Positions 53,553 through 62,586 of a stretch of 64,000 bases of DNA are shown in pieces. Position 1 is the first letter of the stretch, and each line of letters begins with the position of its first letter. Position numbers and translations under genes: made by a program. Under the pieces are notes generated by a model. The model saw nothing but the letters and a program-made list of their open reading frames with translations. It was not told where the DNA came from and made no database searches. The stretch is from assembly GCF_018613695.1 (NCBI RefSeq), contig NZ_JAGGPR010000008.1:211894-275893 (forward strand), read 5' to 3'. This DNA comes from Arthrobacter sp. ISL-95 (lineage in GTDB: Bacteria; Actinomycetota; Actinomycetes; Actinomycetales; Micrococcaceae).

Positions 53553-54994
53553 TGCCCACCCTCGCAGAAACAAAGCCCTCCCGCGGCAACGTCACCGCCC
53601 TCATGGTTGCGCTGCTGGCGGCCTGCGTAGCCTTCCAGCTCAACGCGTCCATGCTCAGCCCGGCCCTGGTCACCATGGGCAACGAGCTCAACACTGACCA
53701 AGCCACGATCGGCCTGTCCCAGACCTGGTTCTTTACGGCTGCCGCACTGTTCTCCCTCTTCCTGCCGCGCCTGAGCGACATCGTGGGCCGTAAGAAGATC
53801 CTCGTAGGCATGATGATCCTGATGGCCGTTGGCTCTGTCATCGCAGCCATGGCACCGGACGTCACATGGCTCTTCGTGGGCCGCATCATCCAAGGCGTCA
53901 GCGGTCCCACGGTTCCGCTCTGCCTGATTATGCTCCGCTCCGCGGTCACCAACCCGCGCAAGTACGGCACCCTCATGGGCCTCATCACGGCAGTCAACGG
54001 CGGCGTGGCGGGCGTGGACTCATTCGTTGGCGGCTACTTTGCTGAGAACTTTGGTTTCCGCAGCATCTTCTGGCTCATGGTTGCACTGGCCTTGGTAGCA
54101 ACTGTCCTGATCGCCGTCCTGGCCGGCGAAAGCAAGCCCGCCGCCGGTACCACCATGGACTGGCTGGGCGTGTTCTTCATCGTGGTCGCTGTGGGTGCCC
54201 TGCTGACGGCCCTGAACGAAGGCGCCAAACTGGCCACGGCCTTCGACGCCGGAACCCTGACCTTGGCAATCGTGCTCACGGTGATTGCCGTCGTCGCGTT
54301 CCTTGCGTTTTGGACCGTGGAGAAGCGCGCCAAGCAGCCCATGGTGGAAACCGTGCACCTGCGCCAGCGCTCCACGTGGGCTCCCCTGCTGACCACCACC
54401 CTGACCATGACGGGTATCTTCGCGGTCATCAACGGGATCGTCCCCGCCTATGTCCAAGCCGCAGATCCAGGCTTCGGCGTCGGCCCCACCGAGATGTCGC
54501 TCATCGTCCTCACCCCGTACGCCCTGCTAGGTTGGCTGTTCGGCCCGATCAGCGGCCGCCTGGCACCCGTCCTCGGCTACACCAAGGTCCTGCGAATCGG
54601 CCTGATCGGCAGCCTGGTGGCATTGGCGATCATTGCATTCTTCGGCCTGAACAACCTGCCCATGATGATCGTGGGCACGGCCTTGCTGGGCATCATGTAC
54701 GCCGGTACCGTCAACATCATGCTGAACGGACTGGGTGTGGTTCTCTCGCCGCAGGGCAACCCGGGCTTCCTCCCGGGCATGAACGCCGGCGCCTTCAACC
54801 TCGGCGCCGGACTGAGCTTCCTTGTCCTTCCGGCAGTCCTCGTTGCAACAGCGTCACTGAATGACAGCAAGGCTTCCTACCTGACCGTTGTGGTGGTGGG
54901 CCTGGGCATCACACTTGCTGCCTTCGCCGCATCTCTCCTCATTCCCAAGCCGGTGGACGCTGAAGTGACCGAGAACGAGAAGGTGACTGCATGA
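53552..54994 (+). CDS. MFS transporter, probable nucleoside importer
   Basis: 480 residues with 14 or so membrane helices. Motif A-like LPRLSDIVGRKKILVGMMIL after the second helix and FVGRIIQGVSGPTVPLCLIM (DHA2-like layout) are visible. The start overlaps the previous stop by one base and its end overlaps the ribokinase start by four (ATGA). Its place in the operon suggests nucleoside or ribose uptake, although DHA2-type MFS proteins are often exporters; this is inference from context. Confidence 0.82.
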   Translation: MPTLAETKPSRGNVTALMVALLAACVAFQLNASMLSPALVTMGNELNTDQATIGLSQTWFFTAAALFSLFLPRLSDIVGRKKILVGMMILMAVGSVIAAMAPDVTWLFVGRIIQGVSGPTVPLCLIMLRSAVTNPRKYGTLMGLITAVNGGVAGVDSFVGGYFAENFGFRSIFWLMVALALVATVLIAVLAGESKPAAGTTMDWLGVFFIVVAVGALLTALNEGAKLATAFDAGTLTLAIVLTVIAVVAFLAFWTVEKRAKQPMVETVHLRQRSTWAPLLTTTLTMTGIFAVINGIVPAYVQAADPGFGVGPTEMSLIVLTPYALLGWLFGPISGRLAPVLGYTKVLRIGLIGSLVALAIIAFFGLNNLPMMIVGTALLGIMYAGTVNIMLNGLGVVLSPQGNPGFLPGMNAGAFNLGAGLSFLVLPAVLVATASLNDSKASYLTVVVVGLGITLAAFAASLLIPKPVDAEVTENEKVTA

Positions 54995-55947
54995 CCCGCG
55001 CACCCAAGGCGGGAATCGTCGTCGTCGGCTCCCTGAACGCCGACCTCACCATCTACTGCGACCGTCTCCCACAACCCGGTGAGACAGTCCACGGCAATGG
55101 TTTCGCGGTGAACCCCGGCGGCAAGAGCGCCAACCAGGCGGTGGCTGCCAGCAAGCTCGGCGGTCAGGTCAGCTTGATCGGCGCCGTGGGCGACGACTCC
55201 AATGGCGCAATGCTTCTGGACTCGACGGCCAGCGCCGGCGTGGACGTTTCCCGCGTCCGGCGCTCGGATAAGGCCACCGGCGTCGCGGTCATTTCCGTGG
55301 ACTCCAGTGGCGAGAACAGCATCATCATCTCGGCCGGCGCCAATGGCGCGCTCAGGCCTGCGGACATCACGCCCGACGTCTTCCAGGACGCCGCTGTGGT
55401 GTGTCTCTGCCTGGAGGTGGGGATCGATACTGTGACTGCCGCCGCCCAAGCAGGGCACGACGCCGGAGCGACCGTTCTACTCAACCTCTCGCCTTACGCG
55501 GAGGTGCCGGAGCGGTTGGCCGGGTTGAGTGATGTGCTGCTGGTGAACGCGCACGAGGCGTCATTGTTCCTTGGCACGGAAGCGGACATTCCTGACGCTG
55601 AAGCGGAGGCCGAGGCGTGGGAGCCGGTCCGGAGCCAGTTTGCAGACCGTGGCTTGCAGCGGGTCCTGGTGACCCTCGGCGCTCGGGGTTCCGTGGTTTT
55701 GGATTCGCTGGCACGTGGTGCTGAAGACCAGATCACCCGCATTGCCCCCACACGCGTTTCCGCCGTTGACACCACGGGTGCCGGCGACGCCTTTACGGGT
55801 GCTGTCGCTGCGCGTCTGGCAGCCGGGGACTCCCTCGCCGCCGCGGCGTCCTTCGCCTCAGTTGCCGCCGCGTTGGCTGCAACAAAGAAGGGCACGCAGA
55901 CCGCGTACCCCAGCATCGCCGACGTCGAGCAGCTGCGGGGCGCCTAG
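54991..55947 (+). CDS. rbsK: ribokinase (PfkB family)
   Basis: 318 residues. Phosphorylates ribose to ribose 5-phosphate. PfkB signature 1 GKSANQAVAASKLGGQVSLI near residues 45-65 and signature 2 DTTGAGDAFTGAV with catalytic Asp266. Four-base overlap with the MFS gene. It completes the nucleoside route started by the hydrolase. A strong 21-bp hairpin follows 20 bases after the stop. Confidence 0.9.
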   Translation: MTRAPKAGIVVVGSLNADLTIYCDRLPQPGETVHGNGFAVNPGGKSANQAVAASKLGGQVSLIGAVGDDSNGAMLLDSTASAGVDVSRVRRSDKATGVAVISVDSSGENSIIISAGANGALRPADITPDVFQDAAVVCLCLEVGIDTVTAAAQAGHDAGATVLLNLSPYAEVPERLAGLSDVLLVNAHEASLFLGTEADIPDAEAEAEAWEPVRSQFADRGLQRVLVTLGARGSVVLDSLARGAEDQITRIAPTRVSAVDTTGAGDAFTGAVAARLAAGDSLAAAASFASVAAALAATKKGTQTAYPSIADVEQLRGA

Positions 55948-55967
55948 TCCCGGCACCGCACCCAACC

Positions 55968-56019
55968 AGGTCGCATTTAAGCGCGTTTGGAACTCCCAAA
56001 ACGCGCTTAAATGCGACCT
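55968..56019. terminator. 21-bp hairpin between ribokinase and a convergent gene
   Basis: Two perfect 21-base arms (55968-55988 and 55999-56019; core CGCATTTAAGCGCG) with a 10-base loop. It lies between the convergent ribokinase and 56027 genes and could terminate both. Its perfection is unusual and suggests a recent or selected palindrome. Confidence 0.8.
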
Positions 56020-56026
56020 ACATGGG

Positions 56027-56338
56027 TTAGGCGGACTTGCGGGCCGCGCGTTGTGCTGCGCGCTCAACTGCCTTGCGGGACACTGCGCCGTGGCCGGCCA
56101 TCAGGCGGGGAACCACAAAATACACGGCCGTGGGAACAACAAAGGCGGTCAGGATGAGTGCCCGGAGGACCGGATGGAGCGGCTCCATGATGGGGCCGAG
56201 GAGCAGCATGCCGATGGACACCAGCGGGAAGATGGCGAGCCAGGTGATGAGAGCCCGCATGTGGACGGAGGGTCCCTGCGGGCGGGCCGCCGGCGCTGTG
56301 GGTTCAAGGGTGACTTCGGTGGTTGTTTGTGTAGTCAT
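56027..56338 (-). CDS. small membrane protein
   Basis: 103 residues with two or three membrane helices (MRALITWLAIFPLVSIGML and ALILTAFVVPTAVYFVVPRL), then a basic tail (ERAAQRAARKSA). No known family is recalled with certainty. Divergent from a TetR gene with a palindrome between them, so probably under its control. Confidence 0.7.
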   Translation of the reverse strand: MTTQTTTEVTLEPTAPAARPQGPSVHMRALITWLAIFPLVSIGMLLLGPIMEPLHPVLRALILTAFVVPTAVYFVVPRLMAGHGAVSRKAVERAAQRAARKSA

Positions 56339-56410
56339 GGCAGTCTCCAACTAAACGGTTGCTTTTGGCTTGAAATCACAATATCCCCACCGGCCAACAA
56401 TTACAACCAT

Positions 56411-56425
56411 CCAGTTGGAAACTGG
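56411..56425. promoter_or_regulatory. candidate TetR operator
   Basis: CCAGTT-GGA-AACTGG, 6-bp perfect arms, directly before the TetR ribosome site. A half-site CCAACT occurs again near 56348. Position fits autoregulation and control of the divergent small membrane gene. Confidence 0.55.
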
Positions 56426-56429
56426 TAAT

Positions 56430-57050
56430 ATGACTCCTATGGCATGGGACACAGAGCGAACCAAGGCGCTGCTACTGGAGGCAGCTACCAGCGAGTTTTG
56501 CGCTGCCGGATTGGCCGGTGCCCGCATTGATCGCATCGCTGCTGAGGCAGGGGTCAACAAGGAACGGATCTACCAGTACTTCGGCAATAAGAACGCGCTC
56601 TTCGACGCCGTGATCGTTGCCGCCCTGAGCTCCCTCATGGACGAAGTCCCCATTGAAGGCAGGGGCCCCGAGGCCATGGCGGATTACGCCGGCAGACTTT
56701 TCGACCACCACCAGAAGGACGCCACCGCGCCCCGCCTTCTGTTCTGGGAAGGACTGGAGCGGGGCACGGAAGTGGTGGGGCTGCCTAAGCGGATGGCCAA
56801 CTGTGCGTCGAAGGTCAACAGCACCATCGCTGCCCTGCCGGGAGTTTCCCGGGAAGACGCCGGGGATCTCCTCATCACCATCGTGAGCTTGTGCGACGCC
56901 GCTCCGGTACTGCCGGCACTGGACGGACTCATGGCCGGCAATGACCCCGGCCGGGCCGAAAGGCGACGCGCCGCCGTCGTACGTACCGTTTATCTGGCAG
57001 CCGCAGCGCTGGCCGCCGAAGCCCAGGAACCGGCCCACACCCAAGCCTAA
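56430..57050 (+). CDS. TetR family transcriptional regulator
   Basis: 206 residues. Helix-turn-helix RIDRIAAEAGVNKERIYQYF near residues 30-50, then a C-terminal ligand domain. Start ATG 56430 (MTPMAWDTERT) or 56439. Divergent from the small membrane protein gene and preceded by a palindrome. Ligand unknown. Confidence 0.9.
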   Translation: MTPMAWDTERTKALLLEAATSEFCAAGLAGARIDRIAAEAGVNKERIYQYFGNKNALFDAVIVAALSSLMDEVPIEGRGPEAMADYAGRLFDHHQKDATAPRLLFWEGLERGTEVVGLPKRMANCASKVNSTIAALPGVSREDAGDLLITIVSLCDAAPVLPALDGLMAGNDPGRAERRRAAVVRTVYLAAAALAAEAQEPAHTQA

Positions 57051-57135
57051 CGAAGCCCCTCGCTCAAGCACCGTGACAGCTTTGACAGGAAAAGTGACTC
57101 AGCTGTGAAGTTGCCCCTAGCCAAGAGGGGGCGCC

Positions 57136-57714
57136 ATGAACCATGCTTGCTGCATGTACTCAACGACGAGCCCATACCGCATCATCACGGTCTGCACTGG
57201 AAACATCTGCCGCTCGCCCATGGCAGCGCTCATACTCACCGAAGCCCTCGACGCGGAAGGGCTCGGCGAGCTCGTAGTGGTGGACTCCGCGGGCACTACG
57301 GGGTACGAGGTGGGACACCATATCGACCCCCGCGCCGCACGGGTCCTAACAGCCCGGCACCTCGCTTCCGAGGACCACGTTGCCCGCGAGTGGCGGCGTG
57401 AATGGTACGCCGCACGGGACCTGATTCTCGCCCTTGACGTTGACCATTTCGGCTGGCTCCAAGAAGGCGCCCCGGATCACGCCTCGCTCGAAAAAGTACG
57501 GATGCTCCGCAGCTTCGATCCCCACATGGCAGGCCGCAGCTCCCTGGACCTCGGCATCGAAGACCCTTGGTACGGCGGCCACACGGACTTCGACACCACC
57601 TGGACGCTTATCAAAGCCGCCATCCCCGGGATCGTGCAGTACGTCAAAGCAGCCATCGTCGCATCCCAGGACGCGAAAGCCAACGAGCCCCAGCAGGTAA
57701 CCTCTATGACATGA
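57136..57714 (+). CDS. low-molecular-weight protein-tyrosine phosphatase
   Basis: 192 residues. P-loop VCTGNICRSPM with nucleophile Cys20 and Arg26; late acid Asp in IEDPWYGGHTDF. Dephosphorylates tyrosine in proteins or small molecules. ATG 57136 has AGGGGGC upstream; ATG 57154 is possible. It overlaps the kinase-PabB fusion by four bases (ATGA), so the two are translationally coupled, which is unusual for a phosphatase. Confidence 0.88.
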   Translation: MNHACCMYSTTSPYRIITVCTGNICRSPMAALILTEALDAEGLGELVVVDSAGTTGYEVGHHIDPRAARVLTARHLASEDHVAREWRREWYAARDLILALDVDHFGWLQEGAPDHASLEKVRMLRSFDPHMAGRSSLDLGIEDPWYGGHTDFDTTWTLIKAAIPGIVQYVKAAIVASQDAKANEPQQVTSMT

Positions 57715-59774
57715 CCCCTGCACCCGTGATCATCGCTGTTGACGGCAGGTCCGGCGCAGGAAAAACCACTCTGGCCGTTGAACTGGCGGCCCGGCTGCGG
57801 CAACACCACAAGGTTTCCCTGTTCCATCTGGAGGACATCTACCCCGGCTGGAACGGCCTCATGCCCGGCATTGAGCGCTACATCGGCACGGTCCTTAAGC
57901 CGCTCAGTGAAGGCATGGCTGCAGAGTGGACCAGCTGGGATTGGGACAAGCATTACGACGGCGGCCTGAACGTTACGCTACCCGCCGAGATCGTGATTGT
58001 TGAAGGGGTAGGAGCGGCAGCCGACGCAGCCCGGTCCATGCTGGACGCCGTGGTGTGGGTGGAATCCCCCGGCGACGACCGCCGTCGTCGTGCCTTGACA
58101 CGTGACGGAAGCACCTACGAACCGTACTGGGACAGCTGGGCCGCTCAGGAAGATGAGTGGCTTTCGACTGATCAGGTGGTGGCCGCCGCCGATGTCCGGG
58201 TGCAAAACCAGGCCGATGGCAGTGCGCCGGACGACGTCCTGCGGGCCCTCATGTACTTGCCTTCAATTGCTTCGATCTTGTCGCCGGAACTTAGTGCGCG
58301 GCGCGGATTGCAAATGCGATCCGAACGACTGGAGGCAACGCCCGACGCTGCGCTTCTGTTCGCTTCCCTCTACGGCAAGTCCACGAACGCGGTGTGGCTG
58401 GATTCTTCCAATGCCTCCGCCGTCGCCGGCCGTTCCCAAGCTGCCTCGCGCAGCCGCTTCAGCATCCTGGCTGACGACGGCGGCACGTTCGGACAGTCGG
58501 TGCTGCACCGGTCCGGAACTACCCACGTAACAGCTGGCTCCGCGTCCGTCAGCACCTCCGGGCCGTTCTTCCGTTGGCTCGATTCCGTCTGGGGCCGTCG
58601 GGCGGTCCGCGCCCCCCGCGGCTACGACGGCCAGTTCACGCTCGGTTGGCTCGGATATCTCGGCTACGAACTCAAGCGCGAAACCGGCGGGAACGACGTC
58701 CCCTCCGACACCCCGGACGCCGCCCTGCTCTTCGCCGGCCGTGCTGTAGTGCTGGACCATCGCGAGCAAACCGTCTGGCTGCTCGCCTTGGACGCACCCG
58801 ACGCCGGGGAATGGTTCCGCGAGGCGCGCTCCGCCGTCGAAGCTGCTTCCGCTGAAGCCAGACCCGCTGCCGCCGAGGCCGCTGGTGCTCTTGCCGGCGG
58901 CGCAGCCCACCCCCGGACGGTTCCCGAATTCGTCAGCCGGGACTCCGCTACGGATTACAAGCGCAAGATCGCGGACTCGCAGCACCAAATCAGCGAAGGA
59001 AACTCCTACGAGATCTGCCTGACCACCACCCTGGAAGCCCCCGCCGGGGATTTGGATCCCTGGGCGAGCTACCTCGCACTGCGGCGCCGCAACCCGGCAC
59101 CCTTCGCCAGCTACCTTCGGTTCGGCGAACTGGTGGTGGCGAGTACGTCGCCTGAACGGTTCCTCCGCATCATGTCCGACGGCGGCATGCGCGCCGAGCC
59201 GATCAAAGGCACCCGTGGCCGGTCTGCTGACGCTTCCGAGGACGCTGCTTTGCGGCAGGACCTCGAGACGTCGCTGAAGGACCGCGCGGAGAACATCATG
59301 ATCGTGGACCTGCTGCGCAATGACCTCAGCCACTTCGCGATCCCGGGTTCTGTGACTGTCAGCAGGCTGTGTGCGATCGAAAGCTACGCCACTGTCCACC
59401 AAATGGTGAGCACCATAGATGCGCACCTTCGTCCGGGTGCCCCGAGGGCGGAAGCCCTGGCCGCAGCCTTCCCTGCCGGGTCCATGACAGGTGCGCCGAA
59501 GATCAGCACCATGGACATCCTCGACCAACTCGAATCCGGGCCCAGGGGGATTTACTCCGGCGCTATCGGCTACTTCTCCATGAATGCCGCCACGGATCTT
59601 GCCGTGGTGATCCGCACGTTGGTGGTGAATCCTGATGGCGCCGGCGGGCGGACCCTATCCCTCGGCGTGGGTGGGGCCATTACCGCGGATTCCGTGGCAG
59701 ATGACGAGTACGAGGAAATCCGGACCAAGGCTTTCGGTGTGCTCTCCACGCTGGGTGCTGACTTCCCGGGCTGA
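57711..59774 (+). CDS. pabB: fusion of P-loop (uridine-kinase-like) domain and aminodeoxychorismate synthase component I
   Basis: 687 residues. Residues 1-200 form a P-loop kinase-like domain: Walker A GRSGAGKTT with Lys18, HLEDIYPGWNGL, and Walker B-like EIVIVEGVGAA. Residues about 225-687 are a PabB/TrpE-type chorismate-binding domain (GTRGRSADASEDAALRQDLE, then LLRNDLSHF, FPAGSMTGAPKISTMDILD) that makes 4-amino-4-deoxychorismate with a glutaminase partner. The role of the kinase part is unknown. The start at 57711 overlaps the phosphatase stop. pabC lies 1.6 kb downstream. Confidence 0.88.
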   Translation: MTPAPVIIAVDGRSGAGKTTLAVELAARLRQHHKVSLFHLEDIYPGWNGLMPGIERYIGTVLKPLSEGMAAEWTSWDWDKHYDGGLNVTLPAEIVIVEGVGAAADAARSMLDAVVWVESPGDDRRRRALTRDGSTYEPYWDSWAAQEDEWLSTDQVVAAADVRVQNQADGSAPDDVLRALMYLPSIASILSPELSARRGLQMRSERLEATPDAALLFASLYGKSTNAVWLDSSNASAVAGRSQAASRSRFSILADDGGTFGQSVLHRSGTTHVTAGSASVSTSGPFFRWLDSVWGRRAVRAPRGYDGQFTLGWLGYLGYELKRETGGNDVPSDTPDAALLFAGRAVVLDHREQTVWLLALDAPDAGEWFREARSAVEAASAEARPAAAEAAGALAGGAAHPRTVPEFVSRDSATDYKRKIADSQHQISEGNSYEICLTTTLEAPAGDLDPWASYLALRRRNPAPFASYLRFGELVVASTSPERFLRIMSDGGMRAEPIKGTRGRSADASEDAALRQDLETSLKDRAENIMIVDLLRNDLSHFAIPGSVTVSRLCAIESYATVHQMVSTIDAHLRPGAPRAEALAAAFPAGSMTGAPKISTMDILDQLESGPRGIYSGAIGYFSMNAATDLAVVIRTLVVNPDGAGGRTLSLGVGGAITADSVADDEYEEIRTKAFGVLSTLGADFPG

Positions 59775-59832
59775 GTTTTTGTACAGCTAATGCCCCTAAA
59801 AGTGCCTCTTAAGGGCGTCAGCTGTACAGAAC
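59775..59832. terminator. dispersed stem-loop between convergent pabB and cls
   Basis: Inverted repeat with left arm GTTTTTGTACAGCTAATGCC (from 59775) and right arm GGGCGTCAGCTGTACAGAAC (to 59832). It fills the gap between the pabB TGA and the cls TAG almost exactly, so it can end both transcripts. It resembles the element at 29062. Confidence 0.75.
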
Positions 59833-61319
59833 TACTGGAGCGTGGCGGTCAATCTGGCCACGTTATCCACATACTTGGCCAGTGGGGGTCTATCCATCCA
59901 GTCATCCAACATAAGCTCTCGGGACACCTCGCGGTAAGTGGACTCCACGGCGCGCATGAGGTTCACGGTTTCGGCGCCCAGGAGCATCACCGAAACTTCC
60001 ATGTTCAGTGAGAAGGAGCGCATGTCCATGTTGCTGGAACCAAGAACGGCCACTTCGTCGTCAATAGTGAAGTGCTTGGCGTGGAGGACATACGGCGCCC
60101 GGTACAGGTAGATCCGCACGCCGGCATTCAGCAACGCCTCGTAGTAGGAGCGCTGGGCGTGGTGCACCAGGAATTGATCGCCCTTTTCGGAGACGAAGAG
60201 CTCCACATCAACACCTCGCTGCGCGGCGGTGGTGATGGCGTAGAGGAGGGAGTCGTCAGGAACGAAGTACGGGCTGCAGATGGAGATCCGGTGCTGCGCT
60301 GAGTAGATCAGGGTGTTGAACAAGCGAAGGTTGTTCTCCGTGGCGAATCCCGGACCACTCGGCACTACTTGGGCAGTGACCTGCCCCGGAGACGGCTGGT
60401 TTGGCAGGCGCAGCTGGTCCTCAAGCGACTCGTCGGTTTCACTGAGCCAGTCCGTGGCGAAGACTACGTTGAGTGTGGCCACGATGGGACCCTCAAGCCG
60501 GGACATGAGCTCAACCCACTTACGGCCCACCTTGTGGTGTTTGGGATTGTTGTACGAGGGTTCAATCAGGTTCTGGGAGCCGGTGAAAGCAATCAATCCG
60601 TCGATCACCATGATCTTGCGGTGGTTCCTCAAGTCCGGACGCCTCCATTGACCATGGATGGGCAGCAGGGGAAGCATCCGCTTCCATTGGATCTTCCCTG
60701 CTTTGAGCCTCCGGATCAGGCGACGGTATCCCTTGACCCGCAGCGTTCCAATGTGGTCAAAGAGCAGCCTGACAGTGACACCGCGTTCAGCCGCCTTCTC
60801 CAACTCAGTGAGGAGTTCGTCCGTGACGGAGTCGCTGCTCATGATGTAGAACTCGGCGTTGATGTAGCTCTGGGCACCCTTGACTGCTTCGGCCATGGCT
60901 TTGATGGATTCGTGGTACCCAGGGATCAGTTCGACCTTGTTCCCGTCAACCATGGGCAGCGAACCGAGGCGATGATTCAGCTCGCCCGCGGACTTCACCC
61001 ATTCCGGCCCCGAGTAGACGCTCACCGGATCGGCAAGATCGGATGTCACGGCACGGACGCGCCGATTTACTTCTTCCTGTTGCTCACGCCTGCGCTTGGA
61101 CAGTTTGAAATTGCCGAAAAGGAGGAAGAGAACGAACCCTACGGAGGGGATGAGGAACACGGCCAAAAGCCAGGCCATGGCAGTGGTTGGACGCCTGTTG
61201 CCGGGAATGATGCCCAGAAGGAGTATGCGCATGACCACTTCCGCGATGGCCCACGCACCCAGTAACCAGGTCCACTCCTGGCCAAACGGAAAAGGAAAGA
61301 GCACCCTACAAACCCCCAC
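59832..61319 (-). CDS. cls: cardiolipin synthase
   Basis: 495 residues. Two N-terminal membrane helices and two phospholipase-D (HKD) motifs, HRKIMVIDGLIAFTGSQN from residue 233 and HAKHFTIDDEVAVLGSSN from residue 413. Condenses phosphatidylglycerol to cardiolipin at the membrane. The start may be GTG 61319 or GTG 61304; the second has a better-spaced G-rich site. Convergent with pabB. Confidence 0.93.
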   Translation of the reverse strand: MGVCRVLFPFPFGQEWTWLLGAWAIAEVVMRILLLGIIPGNRRPTTAMAWLLAVFLIPSVGFVLFLLFGNFKLSKRRREQQEEVNRRVRAVTSDLADPVSVYSGPEWVKSAGELNHRLGSLPMVDGNKVELIPGYHESIKAMAEAVKGAQSYINAEFYIMSSDSVTDELLTELEKAAERGVTVRLLFDHIGTLRVKGYRRLIRRLKAGKIQWKRMLPLLPIHGQWRRPDLRNHRKIMVIDGLIAFTGSQNLIEPSYNNPKHHKVGRKWVELMSRLEGPIVATLNVVFATDWLSETDESLEDQLRLPNQPSPGQVTAQVVPSGPGFATENNLRLFNTLIYSAQHRISICSPYFVPDDSLLYAITTAAQRGVDVELFVSEKGDQFLVHHAQRSYYEALLNAGVRIYLYRAPYVLHAKHFTIDDEVAVLGSSNMDMRSFSLNMEVSVMLLGAETVNLMRAVESTYREVSRELMLDDWMDRPPLAKYVDNVARLTATLQ

Positions 61320-61391
61320 GCTCCAAGAACAACAGTGACCTCAGCCTATCCGGCAAAGTCATCCGCAACGGCACCGCACTAAGCTGGGACC

Positions 61392-62333
61392 ATGACTTCA
61401 CCTGCTCCCACGGTCCTGGTTTTCCTGGATCCTGCCTTCGAAAACGGTCGCGTTGCCGATTCCAGCCAGCCCCAGCTCATGGCTACGGACCTTGGTGCCA
61501 CTCGTGGCGATGGCGTGTTCGAATCACTCCTCGCCGTTCAAGGACGTCCCCGCAAGGTGCAGGCTCATCTGAACCGGTTGAGCAGTTCCGCGGCAGCCTT
61601 GGACCTGGTGCTTCCTGAGCAGGATGCTTGGCGCAAGGCGATTGATACCGCCATTAGCGAGTTCCGCGATGCCCACCCGGCCCCCACGCCGGAGGAGGAC
61701 GAGGTTGTGGTCAAACTGATCGTGACCCGTGGTGTCGAAGGCGCAGCCAGCCCCACATGCTGGGTGCAGGCTTCCCCTTCACCCGCGGGCAGTCGCCGGC
61801 AGCGCGAGACGGGCATCGACGTCGTACTTTTGGACCGTGGCTTCGACACCGAAGCCGGCGAGCGAGCGCCGTGGCTGTTGCTGGGCGCCAAGACTCTGTC
61901 TTATGCGGTCAACATGGCTGCGCTTCGTTTTGCGCATAAGCAAGGCGCAGATGACGCCATTTTCACGTCTACGGACGGTCGCGTCCTGGAAGGCCCCACA
62001 TCCACTGTGTTGCTGGCGCACCTTGAAACAGTGGACGACGGCGGAGGTTCCGTCAGGACTGTCCGTCGCCTCATCACGCCGCAGCATGACAGCGGAATTC
62101 TGCCCGGCACCTCGCAGGGGGCATTGTTCGCAGCGGCGAAGGCCGCAGGGTGGGAGCTCGGTTACGGGCCGCTTGTCCCGCAGGACCTGTTCGATGCCGA
62201 CGCCGTGTGGCTCATCTCGAGCATCCGTTTGATCGCTCCCGTGAATCACATCAACGGCAAGGAAATCGGTACACCGGCTGTTCGCAAGCAGCTCACTGCC
62301 GAGCTCAACGCATTGTTCGCGGGCATCGAGTAA
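61392..62333 (+). CDS. pabC: aminodeoxychorismate lyase
   Basis: 313 residues. Fold type IV PLP enzyme: makes p-aminobenzoate from aminodeoxychorismate for folate. LGATRGDGVFESLL near residue 33, the Schiff-base Lys in LLGAKTLSYAVNMAA, and DGRVLEGPTSTVLLAH are visible. Close relatives include branched-chain aminotransferases, but linkage with pabB supports PabC. It is in the same direction as pabB, separated by cls. Confidence 0.85.
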   Translation: MTSPAPTVLVFLDPAFENGRVADSSQPQLMATDLGATRGDGVFESLLAVQGRPRKVQAHLNRLSSSAAALDLVLPEQDAWRKAIDTAISEFRDAHPAPTPEEDEVVVKLIVTRGVEGAASPTCWVQASPSPAGSRRQRETGIDVVLLDRGFDTEAGERAPWLLLGAKTLSYAVNMAALRFAHKQGADDAIFTSTDGRVLEGPTSTVLLAHLETVDDGGGSVRTVRRLITPQHDSGILPGTSQGALFAAAKAAGWELGYGPLVPQDLFDADAVWLISSIRLIAPVNHINGKEIGTPAVRKQLTAELNALFAGIE

Positions 62334-62586
62334 ATCAGCGGGCTTCGAAAGTTTCGCTTGCGTTGCTCCGCTAGGAACCTAGCAGATGGCAAGTAGAGTA
62401 ATCGCTCGAATGACTCAATGATTAGAACTTCTTGCCCTCGGCCGTGAGTGATCTGCGCGTTCAATCGCGTTTCTTAGGCTCCTTGAAATGGACATTCGTC
62501 ATGTGATGAATCTTGTACTCGTGTTAGTTGGATCACGTCCGGCTGGTACTACTTCAGACTTTGCTGGCTAACCTCCCGGAGGGAAT
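62334..62586. other. intergenic region before permease gene
   Basis: 253 bases without a supported gene. It contains a perfect palindrome GCTAGGAACCTAGC (62370-62383) and CGAAAGTTTCG (62346-62356). No promoter, riboswitch or small gene could be supported. Confidence 0.4.
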
